Part shown: piece by piece, positions 6,334 through 6,535 of the stretch
Layout of the letters: each line of letters starts with the position of its first letter
How positions within the stretch are numbered: the first letter of the stretch is position 1
Assembly (NCBI GenBank): GCA_900549375.1
Contig: URNY01000141.1
Location: forward strand, 1-6,535
DNA length: 6,535 bases
Direction: 5' to 3'
Origin: an uncultured Bacteroidales bacterium
GTDB lineage: Bacteria > Bacteroidota > Bacteroidia > Bacteroidales > Muribaculaceae
Made by a program: the position numbers and the translations under genes
The notes under the pieces: model-generated
The model's input: the letters and a program-made list of their open reading frames with translations, nothing else
Told to the model about the DNA's origin: nothing
Databases searched by the model: none

Positions 6334-6535
6334 AGAAGTCTGCGGAACTAATTCTTTGTTGCCCTCACTTCCGATTCATCTGAATCCTCGCACTATAGAA
6401 ACCATCGGGTAAACGTCCCAAACTTCGCGAGGAGTATTTCCCCGACATAACCACGCTTGCTGCCATGATCAATATTAAAGATTATTACTGTCCGCTAAAC
6501 CATAAAGCAGTGAGTCCAACTTTCTGATAAGTAGA
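6334..6535. other. Intergenic region after the gene cluster, no clear gene
   Basis: No strong terminator is visible. The stop codon overlaps a weak 6-base inverted repeat (6332-6337 with 6352-6357), and a small hairpin occurs at 6373-6386 (GATTC, 4-base loop, GAATC), but neither is GC-rich or followed by a T run. An open stretch of 42 codons from 6399 to 6527 lacks an early start codon. Confidence 0.4.
6399..6527 (+). pseudogene. Possible short coding remnant
   Basis: An open frame of 42 codons follows a TAG at 6396-6398 and ends at TGA 6525-6527. It reads KPSGKRPKLREEY, then FPDITTLAAMINIKDYY, then CPLNHKAVSPTF. The composition looks protein-like, but the only ATG (6465) leaves 20 residues. 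It might be the tail of a decayed gene, or chance. The family is not recognised. Confidence 0.15.

Noticed and set aside
6373..6386. Small hairpin as a transcription terminator
   Set aside because: The stem is only 5 pairs, not GC-rich, and not followed by a T run.
1..6535. CRISPR array, tRNA or rRNA gene
   Set aside because: No set of three or more regularly spaced repeats and no tRNA- or rRNA-like sequence was seen on either strand.

Overview
The window looks like chromosomal DNA from a member of the Bacteroidota, most likely order Bacteroidales. The reasons are: a promoter of the Bacteroidota type (TTTG, 20 bases, TAAATTTG); start codons preceded by A/T-rich sequence without a Shine-Dalgarno motif; lipoproteins with acidic residues straight after the lipid-bearing cysteine (the lipoprotein export signal known in this phylum); a signal peptide ending in A-Q; and several protein families typical of Bacteroidales. 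Genus cannot be fixed from sequence alone.

Layout. Bases 1-442 hold no convincing gene. They contain a pair of near-identical 19-base direct repeats at the left edge (3-21 and 27-45), which resemble the repeated ends of an IS21-type insertion sequence. A strong promoter candidate follows (112-143), and then a 175-base imperfect palindrome (191-365) with about 30 paired bases in its outer arms and a possible pseudoknot inside. It could be a small RNA, a structured mRNA leader or a mobile palindromic element. Six genes follow, all on the + strand: 443-1507 (lipoprotein with lipocalin-like repeats), 1589-2362 (exported protein, duplicated beta domain plus C-terminal LysM), 2430-3305 (coiled-coil lipoprotein resembling the Cbp1 family), 3313-4620 (LysM, TPR, glycine-rich hydrophobic segment, DnaJ-like cysteine cluster), 4638-5552 (LysM fused to an outer-membrane beta-barrel) and 5614-6333 (lipoprotein with two lipocalin-like domains). 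Bases 6334-6535 hold no clear gene, only a possible short coding remnant.

The intergenic gaps are 81, 67, 7, 17 and 61 bases. Genes 3-5 are almost certainly co-transcribed, and all six may form one operon, since no second good promoter is visible. All six products carry export signals, so this is a cell-envelope module. Three consecutive-or-nearly-consecutive genes carry a LysM peptidoglycan-binding domain, each in a different architecture, around a coiled-coil lipoprotein. The flanking lipoproteins (genes 1 and 6) have the acidic signal expected for surface display. A reasonable inference is a complex that ties the outer membrane to peptidoglycan, with surface-exposed lipoproteins, but no biochemical function can be assigned. 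The families are individually recognisable; the combination is the part worth attention.
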